Source of the DNA: Stutzerimonas stutzeri RCH2
GTDB lineage: Bacteria > Pseudomonadota > Gammaproteobacteria > Pseudomonadales > Pseudomonadaceae
Direction of reading: 5' to 3'
Length of the DNA stretch: 64,000 bases
Assembly: GCF_000327065.1 (NCBI RefSeq)
Contig: NC_019936.1
Location: 4,492,001-4,556,000 of the forward strand
Below the pieces are notes generated by a model that had not been told where the DNA came from, searched no databases, and saw nothing but the letters and a program-made list of their open reading frames with translations. The translations under genes and the position numbers were made by a program. Shown here in pieces: positions 8,739 through 16,854 of the stretch; positions within the stretch are counted from its first letter, which is position 1; each line of letters opens with the position of its first letter.

Positions 8739-9852
8739 ATGGCTGGCGCGCTGTCCCCCCTGGCTGTGCGAAGCACCAGCAAACGCCTGGGCGCAGCTCT
8801 GGCCAGAAGACCGCATGCTGCAACTGGCGCTGTACTGTGCCTTCGGTCTTGGCGCTCTAACCTTGCTGGTACTGCTGCAGGTACTGCTGCTTGGTGAGGT
8901 CTCTCGGCGGCGCGCCGTACGCCGCCAGCAGTTCAACGAACAGTGGCGCCCCTATTTCGCATTCTGCAGCCTCAGCGATGAAGCACCGACTTCCCATGCG
9001 TCGCTGCCGCGGCGGCACCAGCTCTGGTTTCTGCTGCAGTGGAACCGCACCCAGCTGCAGTTGCGCGGCGCCGCCCGCGAGCGCATGAATCGCGCCCTGG
9101 TCGCCCTGGGCATGCATCGTCAGGCACTGATCCTGTTGCGCGGGCGGGTGCGCAGCAAGCTGATCGGCCTGACCTGCCTGCGCCATCTGGCCGACCCGGC
9201 ACACTGGGACGCGGTGCTGCCGCTATTGCTCAGCCGCAACGCTATCGTCGCCCTGGCGGCCGCGCAGACGCTGGTGGCCATGGACCCCGCAAGGGCCATG
9301 CAGCTGATCCTGCCAGCGGCGGTGGAGCGCCCCGACTGGGCGTTACCGCGCCTGGTCAGCCTGTGCCAGCAGGCCGGTGAGCAGGCGGTGACCACGCCGC
9401 TGCTGATCGTGCTGGCGAGCTCGCCGGACCCGCGCCGTGAGCGGCTGGTCGGCCTGCTGGTGCATGGTGATCCGCGCCATGCCGCGCCCTGGGCCCGGGC
9501 ACGCCTGGACCAGGGGGCGCCTGCCGAGCAGCTGCAGGTGGCGCTGCGCTGTCTCAGCGAGCTCGGCGACCCACGCGACCGCCCGCGCCTGCTGCGTGGC
9601 CTCGAGCACGAGCAGGAGGGTGTGCGCCTGGCCACCCTGCTGGCGCTGCACAAACAGGCGCGCCGGGAAGACAGCGAGCTGTTCCTGCCGCTGCTCGCCG
9701 ACAGCAGTTGGTGGGTTCGCCAGGCCGCCGCCGACAGCCTGGCGACGCTGCCCGGTGCATCATCCGAAGCGCTGCAGCATCTGCTCGATCAGGTGCACGA
9801 TCGCTACGGCAGAGACGCCCTGCGCCGCGCCATCGCGGAGGTGCGCCGGTGA
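8728..9852 (+). CDS. membrane-anchored HEAT-repeat protein
   Basis: This 374-residue protein overlaps the barrel gene by 11 bp. It has one clear N-terminal membrane helix (about 31-56) followed by an Arg-rich stretch (VSRRRAVRRQ), which suggests the remainder is cytoplasmic. The C-terminal half is built of HEAT-like helical repeats (for example LATLLALHKQARRED and WVRQAAADSLATL). No enzymatic motif is visible. Between an outer-membrane barrel and an inner-membrane glycosyltransferase, a scaffold or regulator that contacts the synthase or the receivers is plausible, though a catalytic role cannot be excluded. Confidence 0.75.
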   Translation: MRSEWLARCPPWLCEAPANAWAQLWPEDRMLQLALYCAFGLGALTLLVLLQVLLLGEVSRRRAVRRQQFNEQWRPYFAFCSLSDEAPTSHASLPRRHQLWFLLQWNRTQLQLRGAARERMNRALVALGMHRQALILLRGRVRSKLIGLTCLRHLADPAHWDAVLPLLLSRNAIVALAAAQTLVAMDPARAMQLILPAAVERPDWALPRLVSLCQQAGEQAVTTPLLIVLASSPDPRRERLVGLLVHGDPRHAAPWARARLDQGAPAEQLQVALRCLSELGDPRDRPRLLRGLEHEQEGVRLATLLALHKQARREDSELFLPLLADSSWWVRQAAADSLATLPGASSEALQHLLDQVHDRYGRDALRRAIAEVRR

Positions 9853-11249
9853 CGGTCGACTGGCTGTGGTGGCTGCAGGTCGCCTTCATCCTCTATTTCC
9901 TGCTGCTCAACGGCATGTATCTGCTGCTCAACCTGCTGTCGATGGGCAGCCTGATGGGCTACATCCGCCAGCGCGCGGAAACCGGCGAGCTGGCGCCCTA
10001 TCTCGGCGTCGAACCGCCGGTGTCGGTGCTAATGCCGGCTTTCAACGAAGAGGCGACGATCCGCACCTCGGTGCGCTCGATGCTGCAGCTGCAGTACCCC
10101 GAATTCGAGATCGTGGTGATCAACGACGGCTCGAAGGACCGCACCCTGGCCGTGCTCATCGAGGAATTCGACCTGGTGCCGCACCCCGAGCCGTTGCGCC
10201 AGGCCGTGGCCCACCAACCGGTGCAGGCCATCTATCGCTCGCGGCGCTACGCCAACCTGCGCGTGGTGGACAAGGCCAACGGCGGCAAGGCCGATGCACT
10301 GAATGCCGGCATCAATGCCGCGCGTTACGGCTTGTTCTGTGGCGTCGACGCCGACTCCATCCTGCAGCGCGACAGCCTGCTGCGCGTAGTGCAGCCCTTT
10401 CTCGAGGATGAACGCACCATCGCCGCTGGCGGCACCGTGCGCATCGCCAATGGCTCGCAGGTACGCGGCGGCTTCCTGATCAAGGCCGGGCTGCCACGCA
10501 ACTGGCTGGCGCGCTTCCAGATCGTCGAGTACCTGCGCGCCTTTCTGTTCGGCCGCCTCGGCTGGTCGCCGCTCAATGCCGTGCTGATCATCTCCGGCGC
10601 CTTCGGCCTGTTCGATCGCGAGCGGGTGATGGCGGTCGGCGGCTATCGCACCGATACGGTCGGCGAGGACATGGAACTGGTGGTGCGACTGCACCGCTAT
10701 CACCGCGAGAAGCGCATCCCCTACCGCATCCGCTACCTGCCGGACCCGATCTGCTGGACCGAATGCCCGGAAGACCTCGGTACCCTCGGCCGTCAGCGCA
10801 GCCGCTGGCAGCGCGGCCTGGCCGAAAGCCTCGGCCGCCATGCCCGCCTGGCCTTCAGCCTGCGCGGCGGCACGCCCGGCTGGCTGGCCTGGCCGTTCAT
10901 GGCGCTGTTCGAGTGGATCGGCCCGCTGATCGAACTGGTGGGCTACGGCTTCATGCTGGCGGGCTTTGCCTTCGGCGCGGTTTCCTATGCGGCGCTGGCC
11001 ACCTTCCTGCTGGTGGCCATCGGCATGGGCATCCTGCTGTCGGTCAACGGTCTGCTGCTGGAGACCATGTCCTTCCGCGTCTACAGCCGTCGGCGCGACA
11101 TGCTGCAGCTGTTCCTGATGGCCGTGCTGGAGAACTTCGGCTACCGCCAGCTCAACACCGCCTGGCGCTGCCGTGGGCTCTGGCAGTGGTTCTCCCGGCG
11201 CAAACACCAGTGGGGCGCCATGCGCCGCAGCGGCAGCTGGGGGCAGTAG
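9849..11249 (+). CDS. processive family 2 glycosyltransferase (PgaC/NodC-like)
   Basis: The GTG start at 9849 overlaps the HEAT gene stop (GTGA). The 466-residue protein has an N-terminal membrane helix (about 5-32) and a GT2 domain with NDGSKD (92-97), DKANGGKADALNAG, a DxD at D167/D169 (GVDADS), the acidic GED at 272-274 and QRSRW at 316-320, the signature of processive inverting synthases. C-terminal membrane helices follow (about 350-405). It probably polymerises a beta-linked polysaccharide and passes it across the inner membrane. There is no PilZ domain as in BcsA and no deacetylase gene nearby as in pga loci. The sugar is unknown. Confidence 0.88.
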   Translation: MTVDWLWWLQVAFILYFLLLNGMYLLLNLLSMGSLMGYIRQRAETGELAPYLGVEPPVSVLMPAFNEEATIRTSVRSMLQLQYPEFEIVVINDGSKDRTLAVLIEEFDLVPHPEPLRQAVAHQPVQAIYRSRRYANLRVVDKANGGKADALNAGINAARYGLFCGVDADSILQRDSLLRVVQPFLEDERTIAAGGTVRIANGSQVRGGFLIKAGLPRNWLARFQIVEYLRAFLFGRLGWSPLNAVLIISGAFGLFDRERVMAVGGYRTDTVGEDMELVVRLHRYHREKRIPYRIRYLPDPICWTECPEDLGTLGRQRSRWQRGLAESLGRHARLAFSLRGGTPGWLAWPFMALFEWIGPLIELVGYGFMLAGFAFGAVSYAALATFLLVAIGMGILLSVNGLLLETMSFRVYSRRRDMLQLFLMAVLENFGYRQLNTAWRCRGLWQWFSRRKHQWGAMRRSGSWGQ

Positions 11250-11302
11250 GCAAGCGCGGCGAGGCAATGCCCGCGTGGTGCCATCAGAGGCGGATGAAAA
11301 AA

Positions 11303-11390
11303 GCGTCATCCAGCCTATGGCACGGCGGCTCTAGCGAAGCTTCGTTGAAGCTCGGACCGCGTAGGGTGGATCGCGCTTCACCGATCCACC
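11303..11390. repeat. dispersed GTAGGGTGGA palindrome (copy group 1)
   Basis: The 192-bp gap after the glycosyltransferase holds a palindromic element at 11361-11390, with GGTGGATCG facing CGATCCACC, and a weaker relative near 11291-11315 (GGATGA...TCATCC). The 11361 copy is almost the exact reverse complement of the copy at 24960-24990. The element separates this locus from the convergent aldehyde dehydrogenase gene. I saw no classical intrinsic terminator in the gap. Confidence 0.7.
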
Positions 11391-11441
11391 ATGGCGGCGC
11401 AGGAGGTGGAGGTGAACTCGCCATCCACCCACGCACTGTCG

Positions 11442-12935
11442 TCAGAGCTGAATCCAGGTCGCCTTCAGCTCGGTGTACTTGTCGAAGGCGTGCAGCGACT
11501 TGTCGCGGCCGTTGCCGGACTGCTTGAAGCCGCCGAACGGCGCGGTCATGTCGCCGCCGTCGTACTGATTGACCCACACGCTGCCAGCGCGCAGCGCCCG
11601 CGCGGTGCGGTGTGCCTTGGACAGGTCGGCGGTCCACACGGCCGCGGCCAGGCCGTAGGGCGTGTCGTTGGCGATCGCCACTGCTTCCTCGGCGCTGTCG
11701 AAGGTGATCACCGACAGCACCGGGCCGAAGATTTCTTCCTGGGCGATCCTCATCGCATTGTCGACGCCATCGAAGATGGTCGGCTCGACATACAGCCCGC
11801 CGGTTTCCTCCAGCGTACGCTGGCCGCCGATCAGCACCTGCGCGCCGGCCTGACGCCCGGCGTCGATGTAGCCAAGCACGGTATTCAGCTGCTGGGTATC
11901 CACCAGCGCGCCGACGTTGGTCGCCGGGTCCAGTGGATTGCCCGGTTTCCAGCCTTTGAGCGCCTCGACCACCATGGGCAGGAAGCGCTCCCTGATCGAT
12001 CGCTCCACCAGCAGCCGCGAGCCGGCGGTGCAGACCTCGCCCTGGTTAAAGGCGATGGCGCCAGCCGCGGCTTGCGCTGCGGCCTGCAGGTCGGGCGCGT
12101 CGGCGAAGACGATGTTCGGGCTCTTGCCGCCCGCTTCCAGCCAGACGCGCTTCATGTTCGATTCGCCGGCATAGATCATCAGCTGCTTGGCGACCCGGGT
12201 GGAGCCGGTGAAGACCAGGGTATCGACATCCATGTGCAGCGCCAGCGCCTTGCCGACGGTATGGCCGTAGCCCGGCAGCACGTTAAGCACGCCGGCCGGA
12301 ATGCCGGCGTCGATCGCCAGCTGGGCGATGCGGATGGCGGTCAGCGGGGACTTCTCGGATGGCTTTAGCACCACCGAGTTGCCGGTGGCCAGTGCCGGGC
12401 CGAGCTTCCAGCAGGCCATCATCAGCGGGAAGTTCCACGGCACTATGGCCGCCACCACGCCGACCGGCTCGCGGGTGACCAGGCCCAGCTGGTCATGCGG
12501 CGTGGCCGCCACCTCGTCGTAGATCTTGTCGATCGCCTCGCCACTCCAGCGCAGCGCCCGCGCGGCGCCGGGGATGTCGACCGCCAGCGAATCGCCGATC
12601 GGCTTGCCCATGTCGAGGGTTTCCAGCAGCGCCAGCTCCTCGCGGTTGGCTTCCAGCAGATCGGCGAAGCGAATCAGCACCGCCTTGCGCTTGGCCGGTG
12701 CCAGGCGCGACCAGCTGCCGGCATCGAATGCGGCACGGGCGCTGGCCACGGCGCGCTCGGCATCGGCCTGCTCGCAGCTGGCGACCTGCGCCAGCACGCG
12801 CCCGTCCACCGGGCTGATGCAGTCGAACTGGCCGCCGTCCGCCGCGGCGCAATACTCACCCTGGATAAAGGCGCGACCTTCGATGTGCAGGTCACGGGCA
12901 CGCTGTTGCCAGTCGGCGAGGGTCAGGGTGGGCAT
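11442..12935 (-). CDS. aldehyde dehydrogenase, KauB/PauC/PuuC type
   Basis: This 497-residue NAD(P)-dependent aldehyde dehydrogenase has the cofactor-region motif PWNFPLMMACWK, GSTRVAKQL, the general-base Glu in LEAGGKSPN and the nucleophilic Cys in GEVCTAG. Overall sequence and the C-terminal signature NQYDGGDMTAPFGGFKQSG resemble the enzymes that oxidise aminoaldehydes from polyamine and guanidinobutyrate breakdown (KauB/PauC in Pseudomonas, PuuC in E. coli). It is divergent from an omega-aminotransferase gene that could supply such aldehydes. The exact substrate is not determined, so no symbol is given. Confidence 0.88.
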   Translation of the reverse strand: MPTLTLADWQQRARDLHIEGRAFIQGEYCAAADGGQFDCISPVDGRVLAQVASCEQADAERAVASARAAFDAGSWSRLAPAKRKAVLIRFADLLEANREELALLETLDMGKPIGDSLAVDIPGAARALRWSGEAIDKIYDEVAATPHDQLGLVTREPVGVVAAIVPWNFPLMMACWKLGPALATGNSVVLKPSEKSPLTAIRIAQLAIDAGIPAGVLNVLPGYGHTVGKALALHMDVDTLVFTGSTRVAKQLMIYAGESNMKRVWLEAGGKSPNIVFADAPDLQAAAQAAAGAIAFNQGEVCTAGSRLLVERSIRERFLPMVVEALKGWKPGNPLDPATNVGALVDTQQLNTVLGYIDAGRQAGAQVLIGGQRTLEETGGLYVEPTIFDGVDNAMRIAQEEIFGPVLSVITFDSAEEAVAIANDTPYGLAAAVWTADLSKAHRTARALRAGSVWVNQYDGGDMTAPFGGFKQSGNGRDKSLHAFDKYTELKATWIQL

Positions 12936-13120
12936 GGTGCATCCTCTCTCAGGTCTTCGGGCTGTGGAAAAGGCACCCTAAACCAGCGGCGCGGACCCTA
13001 TCAATATTTTTTACGAACGGCCGGTCAATCGCCTTGTTTTGTTCGTTTTATTAAACATAGACTCGATCAAAACGCTGCGGCGCCGCTGCAGCATAGTCGC
13101 TCGTCGCCGGAGCCCGCCCC
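12936..13120. promoter_or_regulatory. divergent promoter region, aldehyde dehydrogenase / aminotransferase
   Basis: This 185-bp gap has an AT-rich core at about 13000-13075 unlike the surrounding high-GC DNA. For the plus-strand gene a weak sigma-70-like pair can be drawn: TTGTTT at 13034 and TAGACT at 13058 (18-bp spacer). The region should carry both promoters and probably a regulator site, but I could not assign a known operator. Confidence 0.4.
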
Positions 13121-14446
13121 ATGTCACAGGATTTCCATCCCAGCGCCTCACCTGATCATTTCTGGATGCCCTTCACCGCCAACCGCCAGTTCAAGGCCAG
13201 CCCGCGCCTGCTGGAGAGCGCCGAGGGCATGTACTACACCGCCAGCGATGGCCGCCAGGTGCTCGACGGCACGGCCGGTCTGTGGTGCTGCAATGCCGGC
13301 CACGGGCGCCGCGAGATCAGCGAAGCGGTAAGCAAGCAGATCGCCAAGATGGATTTCGCCCCGACCTTCCAGATGGGCCATCCGTTGCCTTTCGAGCTGG
13401 CGGAAAAACTCGCCGCCATCAGCCCCGAAGGTCTGAACCGGGTGTTCTTCACCAACTCCGGATCGGAGTCGGCGGATACCGCATTGAAGATCGCCCTCGC
13501 CTACCAGCGCGCCATCGGCCAGGGCAGCCGCACCCGCCTGATCGGCCGCGAGCTGGCCTACCACGGCGTCGGGTTCGGCGGCATGTCGGTGGGCGGCATG
13601 GCCAACAACCGCCGCGCCTTCGGTCCGATGCTGCCAGGCGTCGATCACCTGCCGCATACCCTCGATTTGCAGCGCAACGCCTTCAGCCGGGGCCTGCCGC
13701 AGCATGGCGTGGAGCGCGCCGATGAGCTGGAGCGGCTGGTAACGCTGCACGGCGCGGAGAACATCGCCGCGGTGATCGTCGAACCGATGTCCGGCTCGGC
13801 CGGGGTGATCCTGCCGCCGGTGGGCTATCTGCAGCGGCTGCGCGAGATCACCGCCAAGCACGGCATCCTGCTGATCTTCGACGAGGTCATCACCGGCTTC
13901 GGCCGTGTCGGCGAGGCGTTCGCCGCGCAACGCTGGGGCGTGACGCCGGACATCCTCACCTGCGCCAAGGGCCTGACCAACGGCGCGATCCCCATGGGCG
14001 CGGTACTGGCCGCCGACCACCTGTTCGATGCGTTCATGAAGGGCCCGGAAAGCGTCATCGAGTTCTTTCACGGCTACACCTACTCCGGCCATCCGGTGGC
14101 CTGCGCGGCGGCGCTGGCGACCCAGCAGATCTATCAGCAGGAAAACCTGTTCCAGAAGGCCATCGACCTCGAACCCTACTGGCAGGAAGCACTGTTCAGC
14201 CTCAGGGATCTGCCCAACGTGATCGACATCCGCACGGTCGGGCTGGTCGCGGGTATTCAGTTCGCCGCCCATGCCGATGGCGTCGGCAAGCGCGGTTACG
14301 AGGTGTTCCGGGAGTGTTTCGAGAAGGGTCTGCTGGTACGCGCCAGCGGCGACACCATCGCCCTGTCGCCGGCGCTGATCGTCGAGAAGGCCGAGATCGA
14401 CCAGATGATGGCGCTGCTCGCCGACGGTATTCGCAAGGCTGGCTGA
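13121..14446 (+). CDS. class III aminotransferase, omega-amino acid:pyruvate type
   Basis: This 441-residue PLP enzyme of fold type I class III aligns along its length with beta-alanine/omega-amino acid:pyruvate transaminases (BauA-like). Evidence includes WMPFTANR near the N-terminus, FTNSGSESADTALK, the YHGVGFGG segment, EPMSGSAGV, IFDEVITGFGR (Asp contacting PLP) and the Schiff-base Lys in CAKGLTNGAIPMG. It would move the terminal amino group of beta-alanine, GABA or a polyamine to pyruvate. The divergent aldehyde dehydrogenase could oxidise the product aldehyde. Substrate preference cannot be read from sequence. Confidence 0.88.
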   Translation: MSQDFHPSASPDHFWMPFTANRQFKASPRLLESAEGMYYTASDGRQVLDGTAGLWCCNAGHGRREISEAVSKQIAKMDFAPTFQMGHPLPFELAEKLAAISPEGLNRVFFTNSGSESADTALKIALAYQRAIGQGSRTRLIGRELAYHGVGFGGMSVGGMANNRRAFGPMLPGVDHLPHTLDLQRNAFSRGLPQHGVERADELERLVTLHGAENIAAVIVEPMSGSAGVILPPVGYLQRLREITAKHGILLIFDEVITGFGRVGEAFAAQRWGVTPDILTCAKGLTNGAIPMGAVLAADHLFDAFMKGPESVIEFFHGYTYSGHPVACAAALATQQIYQQENLFQKAIDLEPYWQEALFSLRDLPNVIDIRTVGLVAGIQFAAHADGVGKRGYEVFRECFEKGLLVRASGDTIALSPALIVEKAEIDQMMALLADGIRKAG

Positions 14447-14467
14447 CGCAGCGCCCCGAGAGGCGTG

Positions 14468-14493
14468 GCCCGGCCTGACGGATCAGGCCGGGC
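14468..14493. terminator. perfect 11-bp inverted repeat between convergent genes
   Basis: GCCCGGCCTGA and TCAGGCCGGGC are separated by four bases, between the ends of the aminotransferase (+) and znuA (-) genes. The stem is strong and symmetrical, so it could stop transcription from both sides. There is no T-run on either strand, so classic intrinsic termination is uncertain. Confidence 0.5.
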
Positions 14494-14499
14494 GCTGGA

Positions 14500-15531
14500 T
14501 CAGAGCGATTCCAGGCAGCCGGCCAGGGTGTCGCCGAGGCCTTCCAGCAACTTTTCGTAGCCCTGCGCATCGGTCGCCAGGCCGACACCGAGCACATCCA
14601 GTTCCTCCATCTTCACCGGCAAGCCGGCGGTCAGCGTTTCGGCCAGTCGCGGACGCGCCGGCGGTTCGCTGAACACGCAGCTTGGCCCGGCCTGCTGCAA
14701 GCGCTCACGCATCGCCGCGACATGCCGCGCACCAGGCTGAGCTTCGCCGCCGGCAGTGAACACGCCAGCGTGGCGCAGGCCGTAGGCCGCTTCGAAATAG
14801 TCGTAGGCTTCGTGGAAAACGAAGAACGGCTTGTTCTGCACTTTGGCAAAGCGCTGCTTGAGACGTGCGTCGAGTGCCGCGACACGCTGGGTGAAGGCCG
14901 AGGCGTTGGCCTGATAGCGCTGGGCATTGGCCGGATCGGCGGTGGCCAGGTCCGCAGCCATGCGCTCGGCGATCACCAGTGCGTTGGCCGGCAGCAGCCA
15001 CAGGTGCGCATCGAGCGCACCCGGGCGATGGTCATGGTCATGTTCGTCGGCATGGGCGGTCTCGCCATGCGCAGCCTCTTCGTGCCCGTGAGCATCATGC
15101 TCATGGCCGTCGTGATCGTCGTGATCGTCGTGATCGTCGTGATCGTCGTGATCGTGATGCTCATCCTCGTCATGCGCGTGTGCATCGCCGAAGCGGCGCA
15201 GGCTCAGCTGCGGCAGGTCCTGCACGGCCACGGTCGTACCTTCACGAGCGCTGAGCGGCCGCGGCAGGAAGCTCTCCAGATCCGGGCCGATCCAGTAGAA
15301 CAGTTCGGCTTCGCGAATGCGCCGTACGTCGGACGGACGCAGCGAGTAATGGTGAGCCGAGGCGCTGGCCGGCAGCAGCACATCCGGCGTGCCGACGCCA
15401 TCCTGCACGGCTGCGGCGATCAGCTGCAGCGGCTTGATGCTGGTCAGTACGCGGACTTCAGCCTGGACGGAGGCGGCGCCAGCGAGCAGCGCCGCCAGCA
15501 ACGGAAGGGAGTAAAGACGATTCACGGGCAT
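14500..15531 (-). CDS. znuA: zinc ABC transporter periplasmic binding protein ZnuA
   Basis: The ATG at 15531 was chosen because it begins a clean signal peptide (cleavage about VQA|E at 24). The 343-residue protein is a cluster A-I metal-binding protein with ligand segments SASAHHY, DAHLWLL and FHEAYDYF. Between the first two is a long His/Asp/Glu-rich loop (about 118-168), the hallmark of zinc-specific members. Part of this loop is encoded by a 9-bp tandem repeat. It delivers periplasmic Zn2+ to ZnuBC. It is divergent from zur-znuC-znuB, with a Zur-box candidate 20 bp upstream of its start. Confidence 0.95.
   Translation of the reverse strand: MPVNRLYSLPLLAALLAGAASVQAEVRVLTSIKPLQLIAAAVQDGVGTPDVLLPASASAHHYSLRPSDVRRIREAELFYWIGPDLESFLPRPLSAREGTTVAVQDLPQLSLRRFGDAHAHDEDEHHDHDDHDDHDDHDDHDGHEHDAHGHEEAAHGETAHADEHDHDHRPGALDAHLWLLPANALVIAERMAADLATADPANAQRYQANASAFTQRVAALDARLKQRFAKVQNKPFFVFHEAYDYFEAAYGLRHAGVFTAGGEAQPGARHVAAMRERLQQAGPSCVFSEPPARPRLAETLTAGLPVKMEELDVLGVGLATDAQGYEKLLEGLGDTLAGCLESL
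15112..15156. repeat. 9-bp tandem repeat in znuA His-rich loop
   Basis: Five consecutive units of GTGATCGTC (plus strand, last unit GTGATCGTG) encode repeated Asp-Asp-His on the minus strand. The unit is a multiple of three, so gain or loss of units changes loop length without breaking the frame. Confidence 0.9.
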
Positions 15532-15550
15532 CACTCGAAGGGCTTGGATT

Positions 15551-15566
15551 GGTACATAATAACGTC
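15551..15566. promoter_or_regulatory. Zur-box candidate between znuA and zur
   Basis: GTACATAATAAC at 15552-15563 (GTTATTATGTAC on the other strand) resembles the AT-rich GTTAT-type palindrome bound by Zur in gammaproteobacteria. It lies in the 58-bp gap between the divergent znuA and zur starts, where one operator could repress both operons when zinc is plentiful. The assignment rests on motif plus position. Confidence 0.65.
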
Positions 15567-15589
15567 TCGCCCCCAACACGTCGCCGCCC

Positions 15590-16075
15590 ATGTCCAAGAC
15601 CCCACTGGCCTGCACGCCTCACGACCACGACCACTGCGTCAGCCACGCGCTGGCCGAAGCCGACAGCCTCTGTGCGCGCCAGGGCGTGCGCCTGACCGCC
15701 CTGCGCAAGCGGGTATTGGAGCTGGTCTGGCAAAGCCATCGGCCGCTCGGCGCCTATGACATCCTCGCCGTGCTGAGCGAGCAGGACGGTCGTCGCGCGG
15801 CGCCGCCCACCGTCTACCGTGCGCTGGACTTCCTGCTGGAAAACGGCCTGGTGCATCGCATCGCCTCGCTCAACGCCTTCATGGGTTGCAACCACCCGGA
15901 GCACCCGCACCAGGGCCAGTTCCTCATCTGCCGCAATTGCCACACCGCCATCGAGCTGGAGCAGCCGGCCATCGCCGCCGCCATCGACAGCGCCGCCTGC
16001 AGCGTCGGCTTTGCCGTCGAGGGCCAGACCGTCGAAGTCGTCGGGCTCTGCTCGAACTGCCGGAAAGCCGCATGA
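15590..16075 (+). CDS. zur: zinc uptake regulator Zur (Fur family)
   Basis: This 161-residue Fur-family repressor has an N-terminal winged helix ([36 protein letters not shown]) and a metal-binding C-terminal domain with paired cysteines (CRNC, CSNC) for structural zinc and His-rich segments (CNHPEHPHQ). Position next to znuCB identifies it as Zur rather than Fur or PerR. Its stop overlaps the znuC start (ATGA), so it is co-translated with the transporter it controls. Confidence 0.93.
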   Translation: MSKTPLACTPHDHDHCVSHALAEADSLCARQGVRLTALRKRVLELVWQSHRPLGAYDILAVLSEQDGRRAAPPTVYRALDFLLENGLVHRIASLNAFMGCNHPEHPHQGQFLICRNCHTAIELEQPAIAAAIDSAACSVGFAVEGQTVEVVGLCSNCRKAA

Positions 16076-16842
16076 GCGAGGTACTGCTGCGGCTGGATGA
16101 CATCCACGTGCGCTTCGCCAACCAGAACGTGCTGGAAGGCGCGCAACTGCAGGTGCATCGCGGCGAGATCGTCACCCTGATCGGCCCCAACGGTGCCGGT
16201 AAGACCACCCTGGTGCGCGCCGTGCTCGGCCTGCTGAAACCCGATCGCGGGCAGGTCTGGCGCAAGCCGAAGCTGCGCGTCGGCTACATGCCGCAGAAGC
16301 TGCATGTCGACCCCACCCTGCCCTTGTCGGTACTGCGCTTCCTGCGCCTGGTGCCCGGCGTCGATCGCGCCCGCGCCCTGGCGGCACTGGGTGAAGTCGG
16401 TGCCGAACACGTTATCGACAGCCCGCTGCAGAAGATTTCCGGCGGCGAGATGCAGCGCGTGCTGCTGGCCCGCGCCCTGCTGCGCGAACCGGAGCTGCTG
16501 GTGCTCGACGAACCGGTGCAGGGTGTCGACGTGTCTGGCCAGGCCGAGCTGTACCGCTTGATCGGCGTGCTGCGCGACCGCTACGGCTGCGGCGTGCTGA
16601 TGGTTTCCCACGATCTGCATCTGGTGATGAGCGCCACCGACCAGGTGGTCTGCCTCAATCGCCACGTCTGCTGCTCGGGTCACCCGGAGCAGGTCAGCAG
16701 CGACCCGGCCTTCGTCGAGCTGTTCGGCCAGGATGCGCGCAGCCTGGCGATCTACCATCACCAGCACGACCACAGCCACGACCTGCACGGCAGCGTGGTG
16801 ATCGGCAAACCCCATGTCCACGGCCCGAACTGCAAGCACTAG
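16072..16842 (+). CDS. znuC: zinc ABC transporter ATPase ZnuC
   Basis: The ATG at 16072 overlaps the zur stop by 4 bp. The 256-residue ATPase has Walker [10 protein letters not shown], signature ISGGEMQRV, Walker B LLVLDEP and the switch His in MVSHDLH. It ends in a His-rich tail ([10 protein letters not shown]...[12 protein letters not shown]), common in ZnuC proteins. It energises Zn2+ import through ZnuB. Confidence 0.95.
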   Translation: MSEVLLRLDDIHVRFANQNVLEGAQLQVHRGEIVTLIGPNGAGKTTLVRAVLGLLKPDRGQVWRKPKLRVGYMPQKLHVDPTLPLSVLRFLRLVPGVDRARALAALGEVGAEHVIDSPLQKISGGEMQRVLLARALLREPELLVLDEPVQGVDVSGQAELYRLIGVLRDRYGCGVLMVSHDLHLVMSATDQVVCLNRHVCCSGHPEQVSSDPAFVELFGQDARSLAIYHHQHDHSHDLHGSVVIGKPHVHGPNCKH

Positions 16843-16854
16843 ACAGAGCCTCCG

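Noticed and set aside
15112..15156. Possible CRISPR-like short repeats
   Set aside because: The five units are directly adjacent without spacers, lie inside znuA and encode its metal-binding loop.
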